Below, one piece after another: positions 33,652 to 42,217 of a stretch of DNA of 64,000 nt. How positions within the stretch are numbered: position 1 is the stretch's first letter; each line of letters begins with the position of its first letter. Under the pieces are notes generated by a model that was given only the letters and a program-made list of their open reading frames with translations, searched no databases and was not told where the DNA came from. The stretch comes from Pantoea vagans (GTDB taxonomy: Bacteria; Pseudomonadota; Gammaproteobacteria; Enterobacterales; Enterobacteriaceae): assembly GCF_004792415.1 (NCBI RefSeq), contig NZ_CP038854.1, forward strand, positions 372,001-436,000, given 5' to 3'. Position numbers and translations under genes: made by a program.

Positions 33652-36600
33652 CTCCCGCTTCAATCTCTCTGCGCTCGCGGTTCGTGAACGCTCCGTTACT
33701 TTATTCCTGATCATTCTGATAACGGTTGCAGGCATCCTGTCTTTTTTTGAGCTGGGCCGGGCAGAAGATCCGCCGTTTACCGTCAAACAGATGACAATCA
33801 TCACTGCATGGCCCGGTGCGACGGCACAGGAAATGCAGGATCAGGTTGCTGAACCGCTTGAAAAGCGTATGCAGGAGCTTAAATGGTACGACCGTAGCGA
33901 AACGTATACCCGCCCTGGGATGGCGTTCACCATGCTGTCTCTGCTGGACAGTACGCCACCCTCACAGGTACAGGAAGAGTTCTATCAGGCCCGTAAAAAG
34001 CTGGGAGATGAGGCAAAAAATCTGCCTGCAGGCGTCATCGGACCGATGGTGAATGACGAGTTTTCGGACGTCACATTTTCCCTCTTTGCTCTGAAAGCCA
34101 AAGGTGAGCCTCAGCGTTTACTGGTACGCGATGCAGAATCACTGCGCCAGAGGCTTCTTCATGTGCCGGGCGTAAAAAAAGTCAACATTATCGGTGAGCA
34201 GACCGAACGCATCTTTGTCTCTTTTTCCCATGACAGGCTGGCCACGCTGGGGGTTTCGCCTCAGGACATATTTTCAGCCCTGAATAGCCAGAATATCCTC
34301 ACGCCCGCGGGCTCAATTGATACCCAGGGACCCCAGGTATTTATTCGTCTTGACGGTGCTTTTAACAAACTGGAGCAGATACGTAAAACGCCCGTCGTTG
34401 TTAATGGCAGAACGCTGCTGCTGTCGGACATTGCCACTGTTGAGCGCGGATATGAGGATCCTGCCACGTTTCTGATACGCAATCAGGGTGAACCTGCTCT
34501 TCTGCTGGGCATTATCATGCGGGAGGGGTGGAATGGCCTTGAACTGGGCAAGTCACTGGATGCGGAAGCGGCCAGTATCAACGCATCCATGCCGCTCGGC
34601 ATGACGCTGACGAAAGTCACCGATCAGTCCGTCAACATAAGCTCTGCTGTCGATGAATTTATGATCAAATTCTTCGTTGCGCTGCTTGTGGTCATGGTGG
34701 TCTGCTTTGTCAGTATGGGCTGGCGTGTGGGCGTTGTGGTGGCCGCTGCCGTGCCTCTGACGCTGGCGGTCGTTTTCATCATCATGGAGGCATCAGGTAA
34801 AAATTTCGATCGCATAACCCTGGGGTCACTGATTCTGGCCCTGGGACTTCTTGTGGATGATGCCATCATTGCAATTGAGATGATGGTTGTAAAAATGGAG
34901 GAGGGCTACGACCGTATTAAAGCCTCAGCCTATGCGTGGAGCCATACTGCTGCCCCGATGCTGGCAGGTACACTGGTGACCGCAGTGGGCTTTATGCCTA
35001 ATGGCTTTGCGCAGTCTACCGCAGGTGAATACACCAGTAACATGTTCTGGATTGTGGGTATCGCCCTGATAGCCTCATGGGTTGTAGCAGTGGTGTTCAC
35101 ACCCTATCTGGGGGTGAAAATGCTGCCGGAGATCAAAACGGTGCCCGGCGGACACGCCGCAATCTACGATACCCCGCGCTACAACCGTTTTCGCCGGTTA
35201 CTGGCCCGCGTTATTGCACGAAAATGGATAGTCGCCGGGACGGTTATCATCGTCTTTACGGTGGCCATTCTCGGGATGGGGCTGGTAAAGAAACAGTTCT
35301 TCCCGACATCAGATCGTCCGGAAGTGTTAATTGAGGTTCAGTTGCCTTACGGCACCTCAATTGAGCAGACCAGCGCGACCACAGCGAAAATCGAAGACTG
35401 GCTGAAAAAGCAGAAAGAGGCAAAAATTGTCACTTCTTACATCGGACAGGGCTCACCCCGCTTCTATCTGGCGATGGCACCGGAGCTTCCCGACCCGTCA
35501 TTTGCGAAGATTGTGGTTCTGACCGACAGCCAGGATGCCCGCGATATTCTCAAGGAACGGCTACGTGAAGCCGCAGCCAGCGGACTCGCTCCTGAAGCAC
35601 GTGTCCGCGCAACGCAACTGGTCTTCGGTCCTTATTCTCCTTATCCAGTGGCTTACCGGGTGATGGGACCTGATCCGGATAAACTGCGTGAGATTGCAGG
35701 CGAAGTTGAGGCGGTCATGCTGGCCAGTCCAGACATGAGGACCGTGAACACGGACTGGGGACAGCGCGTGCCGACGCTGCACTTCTCGCTGAATCAGGAT
35801 CGTCTTCAGGCAGTAGGTCTGACTTCGAATGCCGTTGCGCAGCAACTCCAGTTCCTGCTCTCTGGCGTACCTGTTACGTCCGTTCGTGAAGATATCCGCT
35901 CAGTACAGGTAATGGGTCGTGCAGCAGGCGATATCAGACTCGATCCTGCAAGAATAGCCGGATTTACGCTGGTGGGGTCGTCAGGCCAGCGCATTCCACT
36001 GTCTCAGATTGGCGATGTTGAAGTAAGAATGGAAGATCCGATACTACGACGTCGCGATCGTACCCCGACGATTACCGTAAGGGGGGATATTGCAGACACC
36101 ATGCAGCCGCCGGATGTTTCCGCTGAAATTCTGAAACAGTTACAGCCTGTTATCGCTAAGCTTCCGGCCGGATACCGCATTGAGCAGGGAGGACCCACTG
36201 AAGAGTCCGGTAAAGCGACTCAGGCAATGGCTCCGCTGTTCCCGATCATGATTGCCATTACGCTTCTGATCATCATTTTGCAGGTGCGGTCAATGTCAGC
36301 GATGGTGATGGTGTTTCTGACTGCGCCATTGGGGTTGATTGGCGTTGTGCCGACGTTGCTGCTGTTCAATCAGCCGTTCGGGATTAATGCGCTGGTAGGA
36401 CTCATCGCGCTGTCGGGGATTCTGATGCGCAATACATTAATCCTGATAGGGCAGATCCATCACAATGAGCATGAAGGGCTGACACCCTTTGAGTCCGTCG
36501 TTGAAGCAACAATTCAGCGTGCCCGACCCGTATTACTGACAGCAATGGCCGCTATTCTGGCCTTTATACCGCTTACGCATTCTGTTTTCTGGGGAACACT

Positions 36601-36733
36601 GGCTTATACGCTGATAGGCGGAACATTTGCTGGCACCATCGTTACCCTGGTTTTCCTGCCTGCAATGTATGCCATATGGTTCAGGATACGCCCTGAAAAT
36701 CAGAAATTCGCAGATGGTAAAGCCGAAGAATAA
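33644..36733 (+). CDS. RND efflux inner-membrane transporter (pump 2)
   Basis: A 1029-residue AcrB-type exporter. I start at MSNSRFNLSALAVRERS (33644) because it aligns with pump 1 and overlaps the adaptor stop; the open frame extends 46 codons further into the adaptor. LVDDAIIAIEMMVVKM carries the TM4 Asp pair. Long blocks are identical to pump 1, including the TM4-TM6 region and the end of the C-terminal membrane domain, while the porter loops show more changes. Probably works with the adaptor before it and the channel at 30299. Confidence 0.96.
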   Translation: MSNSRFNLSALAVRERSVTLFLIILITVAGILSFFELGRAEDPPFTVKQMTIITAWPGATAQEMQDQVAEPLEKRMQELKWYDRSETYTRPGMAFTMLSLLDSTPPSQVQEEFYQARKKLGDEAKNLPAGVIGPMVNDEFSDVTFSLFALKAKGEPQRLLVRDAESLRQRLLHVPGVKKVNIIGEQTERIFVSFSHDRLATLGVSPQDIFSALNSQNILTPAGSIDTQGPQVFIRLDGAFNKLEQIRKTPVVVNGRTLLLSDIATVERGYEDPATFLIRNQGEPALLLGIIMREGWNGLELGKSLDAEAASINASMPLGMTLTKVTDQSVNISSAVDEFMIKFFVALLVVMVVCFVSMGWRVGVVVAAAVPLTLAVVFIIMEASGKNFDRITLGSLILALGLLVDDAIIAIEMMVVKMEEGYDRIKASAYAWSHTAAPMLAGTLVTAVGFMPNGFAQSTAGEYTSNMFWIVGIALIASWVVAVVFTPYLGVKMLPEIKTVPGGHAAIYDTPRYNRFRRLLARVIARKWIVAGTVIIVFTVAILGMGLVKKQFFPTSDRPEVLIEVQLPYGTSIEQTSATTAKIEDWLKKQKEAKIVTSYIGQGSPRFYLAMAPELPDPSFAKIVVLTDSQDARDILKERLREAAASGLAPEARVRATQLVFGPYSPYPVAYRVMGPDPDKLREIAGEVEAVMLASPDMRTVNTDWGQRVPTLHFSLNQDRLQAVGLTSNAVAQQLQFLLSGVPVTSVREDIRSVQVMGRAAGDIRLDPARIAGFTLVGSSGQRIPLSQIGDVEVRMEDPILRRRDRTPTITVRGDIADTMQPPDVSAEILKQLQPVIAKLPAGYRIEQGGPTEESGKATQAMAPLFPIMIAITLLIIILQVRSMSAMVMVFLTAPLGLIGVVPTLLLFNQPFGINALVGLIALSGILMRNTLILIGQIHHNEHEGLTPFESVVEATIQRARPVLLTAMAAILAFIPLTHSVFWGTLAYTLIGGTFAGTIVTLVFLPAMYAIWFRIRPENQKFADGKAEE

Positions 36734-36742
36734 CCATTAACC

Positions 36743-36764
36743 GCAGGGGAACACGTTCCCCTGC
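36743..36764 (+). terminator. Stem-loop between pump 2 and the ketosynthase gene
   Basis: GCAGGGGAAC and GTTCCCCTGC form an exact stem with almost no loop. No T-run follows, so it may only slow or process the transcript, lowering but not ending read-through into the ketosynthase gene. Confidence 0.5.
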
Positions 36765-36815
36765 ATACCGGTTTATGGCATGACGCTATGCAAAAAAGAA
36801 CATGAGGTTTTTACA

Positions 36816-38102
36816 ATGAATGAGAATAATTCCGTACGAATAGTCGTAACCGGCTGCGGTATTGTCAGCCCCTTAGGATGTGGTACGGAAACCGTCTGGC
36901 GCAGGCTTATTGAGGGTCGGTCGGGAATAACAGTACTTCCTCCTGAAATCAGAGAGGGTACTGGCGTCACCGTGGCCGGACAGGTGCCCTCACTCACAGA
37001 GGACCCTGACGCAGGTTATGAGCCGGAGCGGTATATTACTGCCAAAGAGCGCAAAAAAATGGATCGCTTCATTGAGTTTGCTCTCATTGCGGCTCAGGAA
37101 GCCCTCACTCAGGCGGACTGGCAGCCAGATAATGAATACAAGAAAGAGCGTACTGCAACAGTGATTGCATCAGGAGTGGGGGGATTCGGCGCGATTGCGG
37201 ACGCAGTCAGAACGTCCGATACACGCGGACCACGCCGCTTATCACCCTTCACTGCGCCCTCTTTTCTTGCAAATATGGCTGCAGGTCATGTCTCAATAAA
37301 GCATGGCTTTAGAGGACCTATCGGTGCGCCGATAACGGCATGTGCTGCAGGTGTGCAGGCTATCGGTGATGCGGCAAGGCTGATTAAAACCGGCGAAGCC
37401 GATATTGCGGTTTGTGGAGGTACAGAAGCTGCAATCGATCGCGTTACGCTGGGATGTTTTGCGGCAGCACGCGCACTCTCTACAAATAATGGTGATAAAC
37501 CTGGCGAAGCATCAAGACCGTTTGACACCGATCGGGACGGCTTTGTGATGGCCGAAGGTGCCGGCATACTGGTCATTGAGTCTTTAGAACACGCGTTGAG
37601 TCGGGGGGCAACACCCCTGGCTGAACTGGTAGGGTATGGTACCAGCGCCGATGCATGGCATCTTACCGCCGGCCCCGAAGACGGCAGCGGAGCCCGCAGA
37701 GCCATTGCGCTTGCGTTAGCCCAGGCAGGCGTAAGTGCTGATGATGTACAGCATATCAATGCTCATGCCACCTCAACTATGGTCGGTGATAAAGGTGAAC
37801 TCTCGGCGATCCAATCCGTGTTTGGTAAAGGCAGTAAAGTCGCCATCAGTTCGACCAAGTCGGCTACCGGACATCTGCTGGGCGCAGCTGGCGGTATTGA
37901 AGCCATCTTTACCGTACTGGCTCTGCGTGACCAGATTATTCCGCCGACGCTGAATTTACATAATTCCGATGAATCAGGTGAAGGTCTGGACCTGGTTGCA
38001 TTGAAGGCACGTTATTCTGCCATCCGGCATGCGTTATCAAACGGATTTGGATTTGGCGGCGTGAATGCCAGTGTTCTTTTTCGCCGTTGGGAAGCCATTT
38101 AA
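36816..38102 (+). CDS. Orphan FabF-type beta-ketoacyl-ACP synthase
   Basis: A 428-residue ketosynthase of the KAS II type. The Cys-His-His triad is in place: GAPITACAAGVQAI (Cys), HINAHATST (His) and KSATGHLLGAAG (His after the Lys). The N terminus VRIVVTGCGIVSPLG and the C-terminal SNGFGFGGVNASVLFRR are typical. I start at the ATG at 36816 behind GAGG; an earlier in-frame start lacks a ribosome site. No acyl carrier protein or other fab gene is in the window. Its place between two exporters suggests a special acyl product or a resistant spare FabF. Both are inference. Confidence 0.92.
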   Translation: MNENNSVRIVVTGCGIVSPLGCGTETVWRRLIEGRSGITVLPPEIREGTGVTVAGQVPSLTEDPDAGYEPERYITAKERKKMDRFIEFALIAAQEALTQADWQPDNEYKKERTATVIASGVGGFGAIADAVRTSDTRGPRRLSPFTAPSFLANMAAGHVSIKHGFRGPIGAPITACAAGVQAIGDAARLIKTGEADIAVCGGTEAAIDRVTLGCFAAARALSTNNGDKPGEASRPFDTDRDGFVMAEGAGILVIESLEHALSRGATPLAELVGYGTSADAWHLTAGPEDGSGARRAIALALAQAGVSADDVQHINAHATSTMVGDKGELSAIQSVFGKGSKVAISSTKSATGHLLGAAGGIEAIFTVLALRDQIIPPTLNLHNSDESGEGLDLVALKARYSAIRHALSNGFGFGGVNASVLFRRWEAI

Positions 38103-38345
38103 TATGAATATCAGGGCTGCCTGTAAGAGATTTACTCAGGTGGCGTAACGCTCTGATGTTGAATAATGAGTGTCGCGTAACCAGTAATATAAAAATACAG
38201 GCTTCAGTTAACGTCAGCATATTAATTTGTTCACAATTTAATATTCAGCTTAAGGTTCTGTGCCCGATATCGGGTGCAGATCCTGCGTTACTGTCAGGCA
38301 ATCAGATAGTCAGCAGATTTTTAAATTATCGCCACAGAGAATGAC

Positions 38346-39599
38346 ATGAACCCAGAAAAATTAAAGTCAGTCACTGAACCTTACGAAAGCTTACCGGAAC
38401 CCAGGCAATTGAACGGAAAAATTATTGTGACAATTGCCGGTCTGTCCGCAATCAGTACGCTGTCCACGAATATTATTCTTCCGGCCTTTCCGGCTATAGG
38501 TGCACAATTTGGTGTGTCCGCGCGTCAGCTTGGACTGACGCTGTCATGTTTCTTTATTACCTTTGCGCTGGCGCAGCTTGTCGTCGGACCGTTGTCTGAT
38601 CGCTATGGGCGGGTAAAAATTGTTACAGGCGGGCTCACGATTTTCCTTATTGGAACAATCATCAGTGGTCTTTCAGATTCACTTGATATGCTGATTGTCG
38701 GGCGTATTATCCAGGCGGCCGGAGTATGTGCCGCTTCCGTTCTGGCCCGGGCTATCTCCCGTGACCTTTTTGAAGGTGAAAGGCTGTCTCGGGCGCTTTC
38801 TCTGACCATGATTGCGACAGCAACAGCCCCTGGTTTTTCTCCTCTGATGGGGAGCCTGATCACCATTACTCTGGGCTGGCGGTCAATTTTTATTCTGGTC
38901 AGCCTGCTGGCTCTCGCGGTGGGAATTTTCTACGTTAACATTTTGGGAGAAACACACCCTGCCGGGCGGAGAGTCAGGCGTTCTTTTACCGGCGTCCTTA
39001 AGGCATATATCAGCCTGTCCGTGAACGTAACGTTTATCTTTCCTGCACTCGCAATAAGCCTGCTGATGAGTGGCTTGTTTGCATCCTTTGCCGCGGCACC
39101 CGCCATTCTCATGAATGGGATGGGATTATCCCCTCTGCAGGCCGGGATGTTCTTTTTCGCGACAGTCTTTGTGGTATTTGCCGCAGGGATTTCTGGTCCC
39201 CGACTTGCACATCGCTTCGGGGGTGGAAAAATTGCTTCACTTGGTATTTTTATTGCCCTTATAGGCGGCATTATGCTGCTTATTGGCCCGCAGGATCCGG
39301 GGTTGGGATGGTATACCCTTTCCATGATCACTTTTTTATGGGGTATGGGTCTGGGTAACCCGCTGGGCACAGCTATCGCAATGGGTCCTGTAGGAAAAGA
39401 AGCAGGTCTCGCATCCTCATTGCTGGGATTTTTGACAATGGCGATCGCTGCCATCACCACCTGGCTTAGTTCTGTTTTATCTATACCGGCAGTTATCGCA
39501 CTTGGCGTTATCCAGACAACTGCATGCCTGGGCTCGCTGGTGTTGTTTTTGCTGCGCCCTAAAACGGGCGAGTTGACTAACAGGGACCCGGATACTTAG
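38346..39599 (+). CDS. MFS drug exporter, Bcr/CflA type
   Basis: A 417-residue 12-helix major-facilitator protein. The drug/proton antiporter motif A reads VVGPLSDRYGRVKIVTGG. The N-terminal NIILPAFPAIGAQFGVSARQLGLTLSCFFITFALAQL and ILVSLLALAVGIFYVNILGETHP are typical of the Bcr/CflA group. An ATG at 38346 follows a purine-rich AGAGAATG. The gap from the ketosynthase gene is 243 bp with no gene. It is the last gene before the AT-rich island and may be an extra exporter for the same locus. Confidence 0.92.
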   Translation: MNPEKLKSVTEPYESLPEPRQLNGKIIVTIAGLSAISTLSTNIILPAFPAIGAQFGVSARQLGLTLSCFFITFALAQLVVGPLSDRYGRVKIVTGGLTIFLIGTIISGLSDSLDMLIVGRIIQAAGVCAASVLARAISRDLFEGERLSRALSLTMIATATAPGFSPLMGSLITITLGWRSIFILVSLLALAVGIFYVNILGETHPAGRRVRRSFTGVLKAYISLSVNVTFIFPALAISLLMSGLFASFAAAPAILMNGMGLSPLQAGMFFFATVFVVFAAGISGPRLAHRFGGGKIASLGIFIALIGGIMLLIGPQDPGLGWYTLSMITFLWGMGLGNPLGTAIAMGPVGKEAGLASSLLGFLTMAIAAITTWLSSVLSIPAVIALGVIQTTACLGSLVLFLLRPKTGELTNRDPDT

Positions 39600-39686
39600 A
39601 CGTGTCTGCACTAAAATCGATTAATACGGGCCCTATCTGGCTAAAGGGCATTATTTCAATCGATACAATTCTCTATTAAAACTCAG

Positions 39687-40085
39687 ATGATTGAGGTTTG
39701 TTTGACTAATGTTTCGGTTCAATGCCCTCGTTGTTATTCATATAAAGTCTATCGGCATGGTCACAGTTCTTCCCAACATGAGCGATTTCGCTGCCGGATA
39801 TGTGGACGCGTTTTCCAGATGTCATATACCTATGAAGCCAGAAAACCCGGCGTTAAAGAGCAGATCGTCGACATGTCCATAAATGGAGCAGGAGTCAGGG
39901 ATACCGCAAGAAAACTAAAAGTGGCTACAAACACTGTCATGCAGACTTTAAAAAAGTCACACGAAAGCAGGTGATATCCTGGTCTGTCGCTTATGCCGAA
40001 GCCAACTTATGTGCGGACTGGATAAAAATGTAAGTTTATCGTTAGTAAGTCTATCCATATTCAGACCACAACCTGTTGAGATTTA
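39687..40085 (+). pseudogene. IS1-family transposase relic (insA with broken insB start)
   Basis: The first frame (39687-39974, 95 aa) matches the IS1 InsA zinc-finger/HTH protein: VQCPRCYSYKVYRHG, RFRCRICGRVFQMSYTYEA, KPGVKEQIVDMSINGAGVRDTARKL and NTVMQTLKKS. At its end a run of six A (IS1 frameshift site region) leads in the -1 frame to a short stretch ending LCADWIKM and a stop. A one-base deletion would restore CAELDKNVSLS, which looks like the InsB start CAEMDEQ-type, before the frame ends near 40085. The rest of insB and the terminal repeats are missing, so this is a dead fragment. Confidence 0.75.
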
Positions 40086-40790
40086 GTCGACAGAATTCAC
40101 ACAATTATGCTAATTAATGCCTGGTATTTAACCATAACGCGATATGAGCCAGGTCAGATTTTTACACAAAGCGGATCAATAATTTATTCAAATTGAGCAG
40201 TGATGTAAGTTACGCTTAATTTAACTGGTGAGCCAATTTGATGGAAACGTCGAAGGCCGCATTGAGGATGAATACCTGAATCAGAGATATTTCTATGTGA
40301 GGAAAATAGTAAATAACTGTCAGCAAGCTGATAACGGTCGAAAAGACGGATAATCTCAGAATGGCTGGGCTCGATTTTGAAACCAGGAAATTTATTGAAA
40401 TTAAGAAAATAAAAACGTTATTAGCAACTAATTATTACTTAAAATACCGCTGACAGACTCATCCCGAAGTGCTGTCAGGCAGACTGACTGCATTGGCTAT
40501 CAAATGAACAGCAATGTTGCTCACTCAATGCGTAATTTTACATTCATTGCTTAACTGGATTAACTGAACAGGAAATTTTGCCCCTTAAAACAATAAGGGG
40601 CAATAAATTAATGATGGTTATTTGACTTTTTTCGTATTCTGGTATTTTTATTATTTGAATGCTTTTTGCACTCTGTACGCGAGACTTCGAATATCACATA
40701 ATCTCGTCTGGTTTTCCCTGGTGTTGCATTGGTCTTTGACCGCCTGACCGCCGGGCAATGAAAGTGCTTAGTGGTCAGGTACATTTTTAT
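40086..40790. other. AT-rich gene-free stretch before luxI
   Basis: No gene is supported. It is clearly more AT-rich than the rest of the window, has stop codons in all frames, and contains one strong stem-loop (40578-40603). Probably decayed DNA between the IS1 relic and the quorum-sensing genes. Confidence 0.5.
40578..40603. terminator. Terminator-like hairpin in the AT-rich island
   Basis: TTGCCCCTT (40578-40586) and AAGGGGCAA (40595-40603) are exact 9-base arms around an 8-base AT loop. A/T-rich runs flank both sides. It may mark the end of a gene that has since been lost. Confidence 0.5.
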
Positions 40791-40796
40791 TATAAG

Positions 40797-40835
40797 ACCT
40801 GTACGATATAATAAAAGCTGTCCTAAAGGGCAGGT
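40797..40835 (+). promoter_or_regulatory. luxI promoter with lux-box-like operator
   Basis: A perfect TATAAT at 40807-40812 has no good -35. Just downstream, AGCTG-N10-CAGGT (40816-40835) differs from the lux-box frame ACCTG-N10-CAGGT at one half-site base. A further ACCTG half-site lies at 40797-40801 overlapping the -10 region, and CAGGT at 40776-40780. Placement at and downstream of the -10 would suit a receptor that represses without signal, as EsaR does. Confidence 0.62.
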
Positions 40836-40872
40836 GCGATAGTTTCATCATGTGATTATTGAGGGCGAGTTA

Positions 40873-41511
40873 ATGGGTTCTGCTGTTGATTTTTTTTTGC
40901 GTGATTATGATCAATTGTCGGTTGAACAGGCGAATGAGTTATACCGGCTCAGAAGAAAAACATTTCGGGATCGACTCGACTGGGAAGTCGAATGCATTGA
41001 CGGCATGGAAAAGGACCTTTTTGACAACAAAAACACAACTTACTTACTGGGTATGCACGACGGAAAATTGCTATGTGGTGCACGATTCATAGACTCTACC
41101 CAGCCGACGATGATGAGCGAAATTTTCCATAAGTACTTTTCAGGAGTATGTCGTCTCCCTACCGATATTCCCTGCTGTGAAATTACTCGCCTGTTTTTAG
41201 ACAAAGAAAGACGTGACGCTGCAAAACTGGATAATTTACCTGCCAGTAAAGCATTATTTCTTGCAATGATTATTTTTTGCATGAAGAAGAAATATTCAGG
41301 AATGTACGCAGTGGTCAGTCGTGGCATGTATGCCATCTTTCGTCACGCCAACTGGAAAACAGAGGTAATTCAAAAAGGGTTTTCTGAAAAGGGAGAAGTT
41401 ATCTACTATATTTTTATGCCTGCTAACAATAGTGTCATTGAGGATATCATCCTTAAGGAAAAACACTCTGACTGGCTGCGTGAGAAGCTACAGCACTTAC
41501 GCCATCTTTAA
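40873..41511 (+). CDS. LuxI-family N-acyl-homoserine lactone synthase
   Basis: A 212-residue autoinducer synthase of the EsaI/ExpI/CarI group. Invariant residues are visible: LRRKTFRDRLDWEV (Arg, Phe, Trp), GMEKDLFD (Asp pair), GARFIDS (Arg), and CCEITRLFLDK (Glu and Arg). I start at the ATG at 40873, preceded by GAGGGCGAG; a GTG seven codons earlier is less likely. It faces luxR tail to tail with a 13-bp gap, the arrangement known for esaI/esaR. The acyl chain length cannot be told from sequence. It is more AT-rich than neighbouring regions. Confidence 0.94.
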   Translation: MGSAVDFFLRDYDQLSVEQANELYRLRRKTFRDRLDWEVECIDGMEKDLFDNKNTTYLLGMHDGKLLCGARFIDSTQPTMMSEIFHKYFSGVCRLPTDIPCCEITRLFLDKERRDAAKLDNLPASKALFLAMIIFCMKKKYSGMYAVVSRGMYAIFRHANWKTEVIQKGFSEKGEVIYYIFMPANNSVIEDIILKEKHSDWLREKLQHLRHL

Positions 41512-41524
41512 AGAAGTATCTGGC

Positions 41525-42217
41525 TCAGTTTTCCAGTAAGCGGAGTTCTGCGCCAAGTTTTATCGCATGTCTTGCGTTATTAACACCGAGTTTTTTCATT
41601 ACATTACCCATATGAAATTTTACCGTGCGCTCTGCAATAGATAAAATAATAGCAATCTCAGCATATGTTTTGCCGTCGCTGACCCACTTAAGAATCTGTC
41701 GCTCACGCGGTGATAAAAAGGCATTCTTTTTCTGCTGGTGTTGACTATACAGATTGAGCGTCTTCTGGTGCAGATGAATAAGGAAACTCATGAATTTTGA
41801 ACGATGTTCATCCATATCAAAATCGAAGTCCTTATTTCCAATAACAGATAACACGACCAGGTTATTCAGGTAATCATGCAGAGGAAATGTCTGTCCCCGA
41901 TAAATGTTATATTGAAAACTTTCGTTGAAAATCCTGGTGAGATTGTAACCTTCTGACAAAATAACTTCATTTTCCCAAAAGTAGTCTTCAACGCAGCGCA
42001 AACCACGGATAATGACGGGATCGATAAACTGATATTTCCTTTCAAGATAAACATCAAACCACGCCGGGTTGTTGTTAATAATCTGCATCTGCGAAGGGTC
42101 TTTTTTATTCATAATAGCGTATGCATAGATAACACCCTTATAATCCTCAAAGAACGCATCCAGTTCATCCTTGATTAACGAATTTATCTTTTGGTCGTTG
42201 TAGTAGGTATCCTTCAC
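41525..42217 (-). CDS. LuxR-family acyl-homoserine lactone receptor
   Basis: A 230-residue receptor-regulator. The ligand domain shows the conserved WFDVYLERKYQFIDPVI (Trp, Tyr, Asp) and YFWENEV (Trp). The C-terminal LuxR helix-turn-helix reads LSPRERQILKWVSDGKTYAEIAIILSIAERTVKFHMGNVMKKLGV. The frame can be opened at a GTG at 42301, but the GTG at 42217 aligns with EsaR/ExpR N termini and has AAGG upstream, so I prefer it. It pairs with the convergent luxI. It resembles the EsaR/ExpR group, members of which bind DNA without signal and are released by it. Confidence 0.92.
   Translation of the reverse strand: MKDTYYNDQKINSLIKDELDAFFEDYKGVIYAYAIMNKKDPSQMQIINNNPAWFDVYLERKYQFIDPVIIRGLRCVEDYFWENEVILSEGYNLTRIFNESFQYNIYRGQTFPLHDYLNNLVVLSVIGNKDFDFDMDEHRSKFMSFLIHLHQKTLNLYSQHQQKKNAFLSPRERQILKWVSDGKTYAEIAIILSIAERTVKFHMGNVMKKLGVNNARHAIKLGAELRLLEN

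Noticed and set aside
38156..38344. 62-codon frame ending at the MFS start
   Set aside because: No ribosome site, no homology visible, and it runs through the likely MFS promoter.
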